NCBI GenBank assembly: GCA_012295275.1
Contig: CM022671.1
Location: 29,702,750 to 29,766,749, forward strand
Length of the DNA stretch: 64,000 nt
Direction of reading: 5' to 3'
From: Chrysomallon squamiferum
Taxonomy: Eukaryota; Mollusca; Gastropoda; Neomphalida; Peltospiridae
Shown: piece by piece, positions 27,701-39,394 of the stretch
Layout: each line of letters begins with the position of its first letter
Position numbering within the stretch: the stretch's first letter is position 1
Made by a program: the position numbers and the translations under genes
The notes under the pieces: generated by a model
Seen by the model: the letters and a program-made list of their open reading frames with translations, nothing else
Told to the model about the DNA's origin: nothing
Databases searched by the model: none

Positions 27701-30700
27701 ACTGATTATGAGAACCATCATGAAAACCTGGAACCAAGGTTTTACTGAATGTTTATGGATAAAACAGGGTAAAGTTGTTTTAATTATCCATTTTGGCTCA
27801 GCTTAATGAAGCAGTGATAACAAATACAAGCTCCATTAAACTAGTTGTTTTGTATCCATGGCATGAAGCACCAAGCTCCATAAAGAGATGATGAGATTAA
27901 CATGGAAATGTTTCTATAACCTCAACTGATTATGAGAACCATCATGACCAAAAGGCTGGAACCCTTGCCCGTGAGGTTTAAAAAAAAGTGAAAACAAGAT
28001 GCCAAAGCAAAACCTCTTTAGTAACAGCTTTAAACAGAAGTATGAATACTGTCTATATACTTTTTCTGTCATGATGAAACAAGCCAGTTCTGTTTCTTGC
28101 TCTACATATTTGCAGTAAATTGTCTCATCTGAAACTTTCCACATACAGAACTTACTTAACATGTCTTTGGTCAATGAATTAGAGTTGTGTGACAGTTTGA
28201 ATGAGAAATTACTCAGTGGGAACAAGAGTCAATTCTGTTGTAATTATTGAATACAGCTTAATTAGAAATCTAAACTGGTTATTTTTAAGCAGCTTAATGA
28301 AATATTTGATAATACCCTTAAAAATCACTCTACAACAATACTGTTATCATTCTGTACCCATGGCATGAAGCACCAAGCTCCATAAAGAGATGATGAGATT
28401 AACATGGAAATATTTCTATAACCTCAACTGATTATGAGAATCATCATGACCAAAAGGCTAGAACCCTTGCCCGTGAGGTTATCAAAAGTACAGGTAAAAA
28501 CTGAAATAAATGAAAAACCTGTACCTGTATATATGATGCAGTGTACATAAAATTACATCACAAACATTTATTGATGATGAGTAAAAGTATCTTATAACTG
28601 TTTACAAAAAATCACAACAGAAATTTGGATGTGACCATCAGAAACTGCAAGAAGTAAAGTCCTGTGAAAACAAATCAAACTGGGTACTGTGCCACAGAAC
28701 TGCAAAGTTGTACTCAAAGAAGAATAGGCAAGAGTAACAAGGAAATGTGTCTAAAGCTCAAAACTGATTTTAAGTTTTATTACAATGAAAATTAAGCCCA
28801 GAATACATGGGCTCCAGAGGAAGATGTTTGAGAAGGGACATGGAAATACAGACACAGACCGTAACAGCGTAAAACTGTCAGATTCCTTTAAAATATAGTT
28901 TGAATCTTTTTAACATTTTCAACTTGGTATTCGGTTCAGTATGAAAGAAAAAAAACCTGGTTGAGCATTTCAAACTGTTTTTTGTTACTGGGTTTTTGCA
29001 TTTCATTGTCATCTTGAAAAAAATATTAAATAAATTTAATAAATGGTTACACTGGTGCAACACTAATAGAAGTGGTACTTTTAAAAAGGACAAGGATTTA
29101 ATAAATACAGAGAATTAAAATAAATATATATTAACTAAGAAGTAAAACTTTAAAAAAAGGTACTTTGATAAATAAAATATATGCTTCTTCACAAAATTCA
29201 ATAGAAAATCTTTCCTGATCTTAATGTAATGCTACTGGATTTCTTCAACGTTTGAGACCAAACCTATAAAGTAGCTTCTGGAACAAAAATCTCATATTCT
29301 GTACCCATGGCATGAAACACCAGCCTCCACATGGAGCGAGCAGGTGGGATTAACATGGGTTTCTGTTTACTGTCACCTCAACTGATTATGAAGACCATAA
29401 AAGCCTGTAGGCTTGGCTCCTTGCCCGTGAGGTGTACAAACATGGAATATGAAATATTTTAAATTAGTGAAAAAAAAACCCAATTATATTCACTTTCTAA
29501 AAATAAAACTTCAGACAAAGCAACTGATATAAAGTTAACTTTTGTTATTGCTAGAGATTGTAATAGTATTGTTAGAATATGATGTTCTGAAACAAATTGT
29601 TTAAATTAAATTGCAACAGAATCTTACCTGACGTTCAGCTGTAGTGTGTGTTCAAGAAACTTCAGTGACAGTTCATACTCCTCCACAGCATGCAAGATCA
29701 GACCAATGTTGCTCTGAAAAAAAAATAAAAACTTTAATATCTCAGTATTTTATAACATCTCATAAATGCATTCTTTTTCCCCATCTGCATTTCACTGGTA
29801 ATTCAGAAGGAAAAAAAAAAAAAAATCATGTCACCTGTTTGTTAATGACCAAAATTTTCAATACCATAAACAATATCTTGATACTAAATTTTAGGTATAA
29901 TTTCCTTTTAAATTTAAGATGATGAATTAACATTGTTTTAATATCTGAACATGAATATATTTTTTGTTTGTTTATTTGTTGTTTTTTGTGGGGGGGTTGT
30001 CATCAAATATTATTAAAAGTATAGGACATTATTGACTAAGAACAAGAACTTTTCTTTTTACATGTACCTTCCCATAAACAGAACAGTAGTTGTCTGTCAT
30101 TATTTCATGCAGTGGGTTTACCAAGTAGTACTGATTTTGTAATGTCAGTGAAGGTCTGTTACCAATTTCCATGAATAATTCAGACATAAAAAAAGTTTTA
30201 CTTACATCAATGAGTGCAACATCTGGATGGTTTTCTCCGTGACACAGGATGGCCAGGTAACGAGCCCTGTACATCAGTCTCAGGGAACTTGATACCTGGT
30301 TGTTGGCAAAGCAGTACAATGCCAGATGTGTCTGTACAAACAAAATAATTAAATAAATTAAAAAATTTTTTTTTTAATAAAATCCCCAACTACTTACATT
30401 GCAGTTAAACCTAATACTAGAGTTTAAACTAACAATTATTAAAAGAAAAATAGTTTAGTCCAGAGGATACACAATGCAATATTTACTACTTTGTCAAACA
30501 GGACTTTAAGTGATGAAAGATAAAGACTGAGCCTTTTTTAATAAATAGATCACCATTTGTTTCAAATAAAAACAAAAATCTTCTCAAAAGTTGATGTTGT
30601 CATTTTCAAAAATCTTTCAAAATGATTTCTAAATATATAGAATTCACCATATTTTAAAACAATGCTGAAACAATCACATTTATCGTCACAATTTACTACT

Positions 30701-30979
30701 CACGTATTCTGTGATGGTGTTTGGATGGTCAATGCCAAGCACACGCTCGCTCATGAGAACAGCTCGCTGTTGGTATGACAACGCTTCTCCATAGTCACCC
30801 ATGATGTAGTTCAGTCGTGCCAGAAGTCGCAGACAGGCAGAAATTTCTGGGTGCATTGCACCGTAAACATTATTGAGGAGATTCAGAGCTTCACTGATCA
30901 GTTCATAGCCCTCTCTCAACAAACCCTGCTGAATTTTAGACTGTCCACTCGTAAAGAAGTGATAAGCATCAGTAGCCTA

Positions 30980-31049
<70 letters not shown>

Positions 31050-32217
31050 AATAAAATAAAATAAGTTTACCAAAGAAAAGAAAGAGATTATGCTACTGCA
31101 GCCACTAATAGAAAACAATATATAGTACTTGATTAAATTAATAAATATGAATATCTCTGGAAGCATTTGGAAATCTGGGCAAAGACAAATATATCAAGTT
31201 TAACCTATTTTGCAATGTATTGATCTCCTTACTCATAAATTTTAATTTTAGTGGCATTTATAATTCCTGGCAAAGTGTTAAGAATAATTTCACAATTTAC
31301 ACATTTAAAAATTTATATGCTTTTTAATAATTTATAATTTTACTAGTTCCCAAAGTATATATATATATATATAAAAAATAATCAATGTAATTAATACCAC
31401 TTACTTTAGGATGTATATGCTTGACAATAGGGTATACATTGACAATGTCCTCTTCAAAGAAAATCTGCTTGTTGCGAATGTCCAGATGGTACTCTCTCAG
31501 CAGAACCTGGATTCCCACCGAGCGACAGAAAGCTCTCATAAGTGACACACGCTGCAATCCATACTTCTCTACCGCAGAGTCCACAGAATCACTGCAACAG
31601 AAACAAGCTAATAAGTGTAAAATGAATCACAGTATTCAATTGTGTATTAATAAAATAAAATAAAATATTCAACATCACTGGACAACAATGTATATTGTAT
31701 TCAACATCACTGGACAACAATGTATATTGTATTCACATGTTAATACAGCCCATCTCTGCTATATGCTTTATATTAAATTATTCCATCAATCAAACTTAAT
31801 AAACCGTTTAATAAAATACACTGAATTTCATAAAGTATAGCAATATATTTAAAACAATCTGTAAATAATTATCTTATAGTTGAAGACATTTTCTATTTTG
31901 TTGGATTTAACTGTAATTTTACATGATAAATCAGGTAGTTAACATTAACAAACTACATTTCATTTCCATTACTTAAAATAAATTCGATAATAAAAAACTT
32001 TTATTCCTTACTCATACTGAACTGTAACTTATTTTAAGAATGTCTAAATTAATTTATTCATTATTTATAATTATGGATCCACCACAAACAAGTTTTTTAA
32101 CTTTAAGGCCATGTTATCTCACTCACCACTCGAGGGTGTAAGTGTAGTAGTCACTAACTTCATCAACAATCTTCTTCCACAGAGTTTTGGGCGTTTCAGA
32201 AACCCACTCACTGCTTT
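24703..32217 (-). CDS. CLUH: CLUH exons 27-35: TPR domain and divergent C-terminal tail
   Basis: Exons 27-33 (residues about 937-1279) encode the helical run and tetratricopeptide repeats that bind RNA and partners: [95 protein letters not shown] and [18 protein letters not shown]. Exon 34 has [16 protein letters not shown], the last conserved motif. Exon 35 (85 codons with stop) is an acidic, Lys/Thr-rich tail without family conservation. Exons 31 and 32 are separated by a 3.2-kb intron full of snoRNA copies. Confidence 0.94.
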
Positions 32218-35200
32218 CTGCAAAAAGAAACATACAACAATATTTACTGACTATTAATATTAGCGAACTACATTTCATTTTCATTACTTGTTGTTATCAT
32301 TATTACTTTACGTTTTTTTTTAGATTTTTGAAAGTCAAATCTAAGAACTGATCTTCAGGCGTCATTGAACTAATTTCTATAATATCCAAACCTTTAACAG
32401 CCTTTTCAGAATACCATTATAACAATCCCTAAAGAAAGGTAATATATATAATTCTAGACATGAACAATGAATTGGTATTTAGGCAAGCCAAAGTCTGTGA
32501 AAGATACAGCACGGCCTGGCTGGGAATCACTGCTACAGTTAAAAAATAACCATAAAATTATCAAAAAACTTAAAAATAACTCACCAACACTGAATACAAA
32601 GCTGTGCTTATTCTTCTTCTTGCTTTTGCGTTTAGCAGTTCTGCTGGGTATCTGAAAAAAGACAACAACAGAAACCTCTGAAACATTTGTCATGTGTTAT
32701 TGAAAGCACATAATGACCAAATACTCCAAATACTTATTTTACTACATGGCATTAAGAAATGTTTCAAATATTTAACAAAATTAAAACCAATGACATGCCA
32801 TTGATGTATACAATTAATAAAAAAAAATTAAATAATAAAGGCTATTTATTTGGGTTTTTATATATTTTTTTTATTATTAATCACAAAATGTTGAAGAAAG
32901 ATTGCATTTAAAAAAATGTAATGAAATTAACTTAATCTTTCCTTCTCCAACCCCCAAAATTTTATTGAACACCAATGGTACAAAATATGTCTTACAGAAC
33001 AAAACATGTTTCAGGTTAGATAAAACAAAACAAAAATGTAAGCAAATGAAAAATCAAAAACAACAAAATAACAACAAATAAAACAAACATTTCAATAAAT
33101 GTTATTTCCAAAAGATGTTGCATTTTGAAAAACTTTAAAGAAAAAATTAAAAACTGGACCTGTTTAATTAAAAAAACCAGCATTATCATAGAAGGAAAAA
33201 TTATTTGTAACTCTTTTAAAAACTCTTCACCAATATCATTTATTTGTATCCATGGCATGAAGCACCAAGCTCCATAAAGAGATGATGAGATTAACATGGA
33301 AATATTTCTATAACCTCAACTGATTATGAGAATCATCATAGCCAAAAGGCTAGAACCCTTGCCCGTGAGGTACAAAACATATTTTTTAACATGTAACAAA
33401 AACATGAACTCAAAACTGAAAAAGAATGTCAAAGAAACTACCATCTTGAATTCATGACAAACTTGAAAATAAAGTAAATTGTTTTTTTAATCCACTCGAT
33501 CCTGTTAATGGGTAAAAAAAAAAAAAAAGAAAGAAAAAGAAAAAAAAAAAAAAGAAAAAGGAAAAATATTAAGCTGGCAACAACTGACATGTATTATCCT
33601 TCTGGAGAGAACTGTTAAAGACATTTGTTCATCAACTGAACATTACAACTAGGATTAGAGTAATCCATAGTCTGGGAATTAAACTGAGCGATATACATAC
33701 ATATACAATATATATAGATTAAATTTTAAACTCAAAATGTAGCAAGTGATTGCTACTATACAGAAATGATTATTAATCACTCTACCATTAATTCAGTTAA
33801 AATGAATTCTTCACATGCAAGTTTATGCATCAAAATAAATCTGTGGTGTATTTGTTATCGCTGATTTTATCTGTTGGTAATTAAAAAAGAAAAGATTAAA
33901 AAAATCATATCTACTATTATTCAGGTACAGTACATAGAGCAACGAAGAACATTTTCCTTTTAATCATTAATGTTTATGAAAAATGACCTTATTTACAGTT
34001 ATAATATTATGTTATATACAGGAAGACATCAACAAAATGATTACAAATAAATAATGTATACAGCTGTACCCATGGCATGAATCACCAAATCCAGTAAAGG
34101 AAACAGTGAGATTAACATGGACAGTTTCTTATCACCTCAGCTGATTATCAAGTTCATAATGGCCAAAAGACTAGACTCCTTGCCCGTGAGGTTTCATACC
34201 AACTGATCATTATTCCAAATATCCCTCAGAAAAACCATCACAATAATAATAATAGTAATAACAATGACAATAACAATTACTATAGGAATAATAACAATAA
34301 TAATAGTAACTAACAATAAGAAGAATAAACTGAAAACAACATCTCCTTGTGTTATCAGAAAAAGTGTAAACATCTCATGAGTAAAAGATTTCTACAAATA
34401 TCTTTATCCTTTTCCCAGGATGAACAATTAAAACCATCAAGTTTATATACCAACACCCGTTAATTATCTACGTTATTACATACCTCCTCAGTTGTCACTT
34501 GAGCATGCGGTGTGGGGTATGAGCCAAGGTAACAGTTGAGAAAATGGCTGATGGCAGAAGAGAGGTTGACCAGGTCGACACCCTGCATGTACGTCTTGAA
34601 GATTCGCTTAGCAGCACGACAGATCAACTCTCCTATAGCTATACTCTGTACAGATATTTAAATAATTAAAAAAATAAATTAAAATTTATAACATTTTAGT
34701 ACTGTATTATTTGCTATCATTTATTCAGAAGTAAAATATTCCAGTAAATTTTAATATTTAATACAAAAAAAAAATAAAAATAAAAAAAAAACAACAACAT
34801 ATGCATCAAAAATTAATTCAATAAAAATAATTGTTTATCCTTATTTTTAGAAAGAACTAAACTGTCTTATGTGATGAATTAAACTGAACATTTTTCTTGT
34901 GGAAACAGATTCATGAAAAACTGGTAATGTTTCTAAAATAATTCATAACATGAAAAATAAAAATAAAAATAATTGCAGAAATATATAACAGAAAAACAAA
35001 AGATATATATTTACTCACAAAGACATATGATACTGTTGAGTATTTGGAAAATATGTCTGCCACTTTGCCAAGGTAACGCATGTTTATTCCACGATTGTGC
35101 ATTGCTTCGCTCAGCGTCAGCCCGTCAATTGGAGAAGATGTGTGATCTAAACAGTCATTCACCTGAACAATTCACAAAACACAAATATAACTGAGCAATT

Positions 35201-38200
35201 TACAAAGCAACAACCCTGAGTAAATCCCAAATCAGAAAATAATAATCAAAATCAAGCATTTGCCAAGAAGACTGAATTAGATTCAAAGACCTTAACCAAG
35301 ATCTGAACAAATGTTTCTAACTTTTGAACAGTTTCAAACCAGTATTACGTTTTTTCTTGTCAAAAGACATGAATAAAAATCGGAAGAGTAAATTTCAGAC
35401 TTACCAATGTAGGAATCTGGTGCAGTAGAAGAAATTCTGCAGCATCCTTAACCAACTGTTTCTCCATCTTGAACATTTTGCTCTACAAGGAAACAAATAT
35501 ATCTGTTTAATACAGTTTACCATACTGACTCACAGAAACACAGACATGCACACACAGACACTGACACACATACACAGACACAGACACACACAGTCACTTA
35601 AGGACATCATTTTATTCAAAATCATAAATTTCTCTTTGAACAAAGACATTTAATGTGAACTTACTTACAAATGAATTTATTTCACATCCTTACTTCAAAC
35701 CAACTATGAAATAATTTGCCAGAGGATTTTTTAAAAAAAGAAAAGAAAAAGAGAAATTTCTGTGAATGTACATTATTATTTCTGTATATCAGACAGTTAA
35801 GATAGAGTATAAATAAATACAGAAAGTGTGTGGAAGGACAAATGAATGACTGAAGATGAGGAGGAATGTTTTAACTCACCTCAGGATCAGCATGCTGAAC
35901 ATGTGGCTGAAAGACGTCTGGATTAAAGGTCATGGTGAATTCTGAAATAAAACAAAATATAAACTTTTTAAAGACACACAAATCATCAAATTTACTTCTT
36001 TGGAAATCAGATGCACTTAACAACAATAACAATACTAATAATTAATAGCAAAAACAGGCAATTTTGATCACACCATTGAACTGCCTTAATATTACTATAA
36101 TATCCTTATTAATATTAATAACAGGTTTGCTTATGTAAAACAAGATCATGTTTGTGATATATTTACCACACAAAAACAATGTTTTTTTTACCTGTTTCAC
36201 TCAAAGACCCCACAGCTTTGGCAGCTTTCTTTACAATTTCTCTTGTGCTTTCTTCAACTGAAAGTAATAAAACTGATATTAAGATTCTACAAGACAAATA
36301 CACTAATCCTTTTCAGTTTATACTGTCAATGTTACTTGATTTTCATGAACATTAGGAACACCAAAATAATCAAAATAACATGTAAATATTCCCTGTACTT
36401 CAGTTTTAAGAACATTTTAACTGCAAAAACACTGTAAGATAATAATACAACATTAACACTATGCTGAATGAATGAATGAATATCAGTGATTTGTGACTTA
36501 AATAATTAAGCTAAATTAAAAAAAAAAAAAATTTAAAATCAAGCTAAAATACTGTAAAGAGCTATGCCACCATTAAGATAAATTTAAAAATAGTGTGAAC
36601 ATTATTTACATGTCTGATTGTCTGTTCCTGTGAGGGTCTCAACAATCTTCTTTGCTTCTTCTGTAGCAATGTCATCGTCAGACTTGTCCTTTTTGTTACA
36701 GTCATGCTGTTCATTTACCAGCTCTTCTGTCGACTGAAGTACATACACAAAGTATGAAACATTTATAAAATCTGGAAATTTTAGGATGAGAAATATTCAG
36801 TTATTTTCAAAGTTTATGATGTAAACCCACAATGTGTTTTTCTATTTCCAAGAAGTGCTTTTATTTTTAAGAGATAAATGTTACAAATGCAGAACTCGAC
36901 ATACCTTGATTTCTACAGTTTTCTTTTCTAGTTGAGTTTCTACGTCAGTGGTGTCCATCTCTTTCACTTTGTTCTGTTTGGCCTGCTGTAGCTGCTGGAA
37001 CTGGAAGGCAGCGTGACGCACGAAGGCAACATATCGGTTTCTGCAATTTATCAATGAAAGAAAATTTTAATAATTAAAAAAATCCAGAAAATTTACATAA
37101 ATTACTTATTTAAGATCTTGTGTTAAGCATATGGATTGTCATTAATATATAAAGGTAATTTCAGTTTCAGCAGGAAAATTTTCCCCTTTATTTATTTTTT
37201 TCTTCTCACTAACATATATCATGTAACACAAAGAATATAACTTATACAAGCAGTCAACATTCTTAAAAATGTATATATATTTTTCAATAATCTAACCATA
37301 TGGAAAAGTATTTTTTAACAAGATTTGAATAAAAACCAATCGATTTCTCACTTTCTTAATGTAAAACATGATATACATTTATAAAAAAATTATGAAATAC
37401 ATTTATAAAAAAAAAAAAAAAAAAAAAAAAATTAAAAATAGAAAACTAACAAAACCGCTCAACTTAAATGGACACTAATAAATATACACAAGTCACTCAC
37501 TCAACAAATGCTTCTATCAACTCCTGTCTCAAACAAGCCAGCTTGTGTCTGTGGTTTTTAGGGTAACCCTGATCCCTCACTTCTTTACTCAGCTCATCAC
37601 TGTCAACTGCAATATCAATAAAAATTGGGTAAGTATGGGAAGAAAAAACACCCTGTATACATAATTGTGGATTAGAATACATCTGGTCAAAGAAAATTTT
37701 AATTTATTAGTAAGGAAGGCATAGCTTTTAAATTATTTTTAATTTTCTTATTTTGTAGGGTTGTTTATAAAAGATATCTATTACTGTAATTATGGTTAAC
37801 AATAGAGAAGCATATTTAAACAAGAGGGGGTAGACTACAAATACATTAAATGTTAAGAATTCAGTCTCCAAGAGGACAATAGTTTATATACTAATGATTA
37901 CATTTAAGAATGGTATAATTTTTTTTTTTTTTTTTTTTTATGTCTTAATATAATCAGTTCTCCATCTTTCATTTAATATGAGTATAATAAATGTATTTTA
38001 AAAAATTTATGAAATTTTTTTTTTTAATATATAATTGTAATGTAGTATTATTAAAAATACTATCAGTTACCTGGAAGATAGTTGACATCAGGAGGAAATG
38101 TTCTGAGCAGGTCAAGGACGTAATGTCGCTGATCATTACCAATTATTCCCTGAAAATTAAATCAAAATATACTTTTTACTGACATTATATTTCTTAAAAA

Positions 38201-39349
38201 AATTTTTAACATATTTAAAAAAATTAAAACTAGCCAAAAATAAAAAATATAATTTTACTACAGCAGAAAATATCAGTTAACACACATCTGTGCTGAGCAA
38301 AAAAAACTAAATTTTATTTACTGTCCACAACTTGATATAAACTGTAAAAACAAGTGTGTAAATGACACATTATTTGTAAAACTGACTATTCAAGTAGCTC
38401 TATATTCTTCAGAATCATCAAGTGAACAGAAAATAATAAATTCTTGAAGAAAAAGTTATTACACACCTTGCACTCAATGGATGAATACAGTTCTATTTCT
38501 TCATCTTTGTTATTTAGCACCCTTTAAAAAAAACACCAGTAATGTTATAAAGATTTAGGTGAAAGAAACATTATATAATCCAAGATACAATTTGATCAAA
38601 ATATTTTAAAGGTCAAATAAATATTATTGTGAGATATTTTCTGTGTCAATGTAAAATTTATCTAATTATAGTTTTTTTATACTGAATTCAGCTATTATAT
38701 TTCAAATCTAAAAAAAAAAAAATAAATTTAAAAAAATTTTTTAGTAAGACATTTCTAAAACAAGTTTACTTACTTGTGTGGCCTAATCTTCAACTGCTGT
38801 GCAGTTTTTGAAGCTGAAAAGAAATGTATTTAATGAAAATATAATACAGTTAAACTAAAGAGATCAAAGATAAATAATTCTTTATATATGAGGATTCTCT
38901 AAAATATTTATTACTGCCAAATCTATTATTACTTGCAATGAAAATTCATAAATTTACTTGACGAATAAATCAAATGTTTCAGCATTTGAAATCAAAATAT
39001 GTAAATATAACTTAGCTAAAAATGTTTCTGCACTCCAGAAGTAAAAGAACATTATAATTAAGTTAATAAAATAAAAAAATAATAAAAAATAAAAAATAAT
39101 AAATATATATATATATTTGATAATGACAGACTATATGAAGATCCACTGGTTTAATGAATTTGCAAGTATTTTTGAAAATCATACCAGCTCTTTGTATTTT
39201 TCATGTGTAACAACTGTTTTGCCAAAATCTACAGATCCGTAGACCACTGACTGTTCTTGTTCTCTCTCGAGAATTCCTAAATAAAATAAATATTATTCTG
39301 TTTATTTTAGAAAGTATCAAATGCCACAAAAAATGTTAAAATTTAACTG

Positions 39350-39394
<45 letters not shown>

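Larger units (their letters stand above)
26445..29627 (-). other. CLUH intron 31, a clustered intronic H/ACA snoRNA locus
   Basis: This intron is six times longer than most in the gene and holds six clear H/ACA copies plus two decayed ones, all in the host's sense direction. Flanks around copies 2-5 are also recognisably duplicated, for example the AGCTTAATGAAGCAGT block, but are more diverged than the RNA part. Spacings between successive 3' ends are 389, 386, 309, 208, 502 and 947 nt. Confidence 0.8.

Noticed and set aside
27900-27977. CTGATTATGAG block looks like a hammerhead ribozyme core
   Set aside because: The hammerhead needs CUGAUGA plus a GAAA partner and a cleavage triplet. Here the core is interrupted and no matching strand exists; the block is part of the 5' pocket of the H/ACA RNA, read on the other strand.
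26556-29433. Spaced, nearly identical repeats resembling a CRISPR array or SINE cluster
   Set aside because: Repeats are 130 bp with spacers of 75-820 bp, in introns of an animal gene, so not CRISPR. All copies share one orientation, lack an A-tail, have no A box before the B-box-like GGTTCAAG, and keep paired stems and ACA, which fits H/ACA RNA rather than a SINE.
30851-31166. Frames ending in poly-Lys or poly-Phe
   Set aside because: They are translations of the 67-base A run next to CLUH exon 29.
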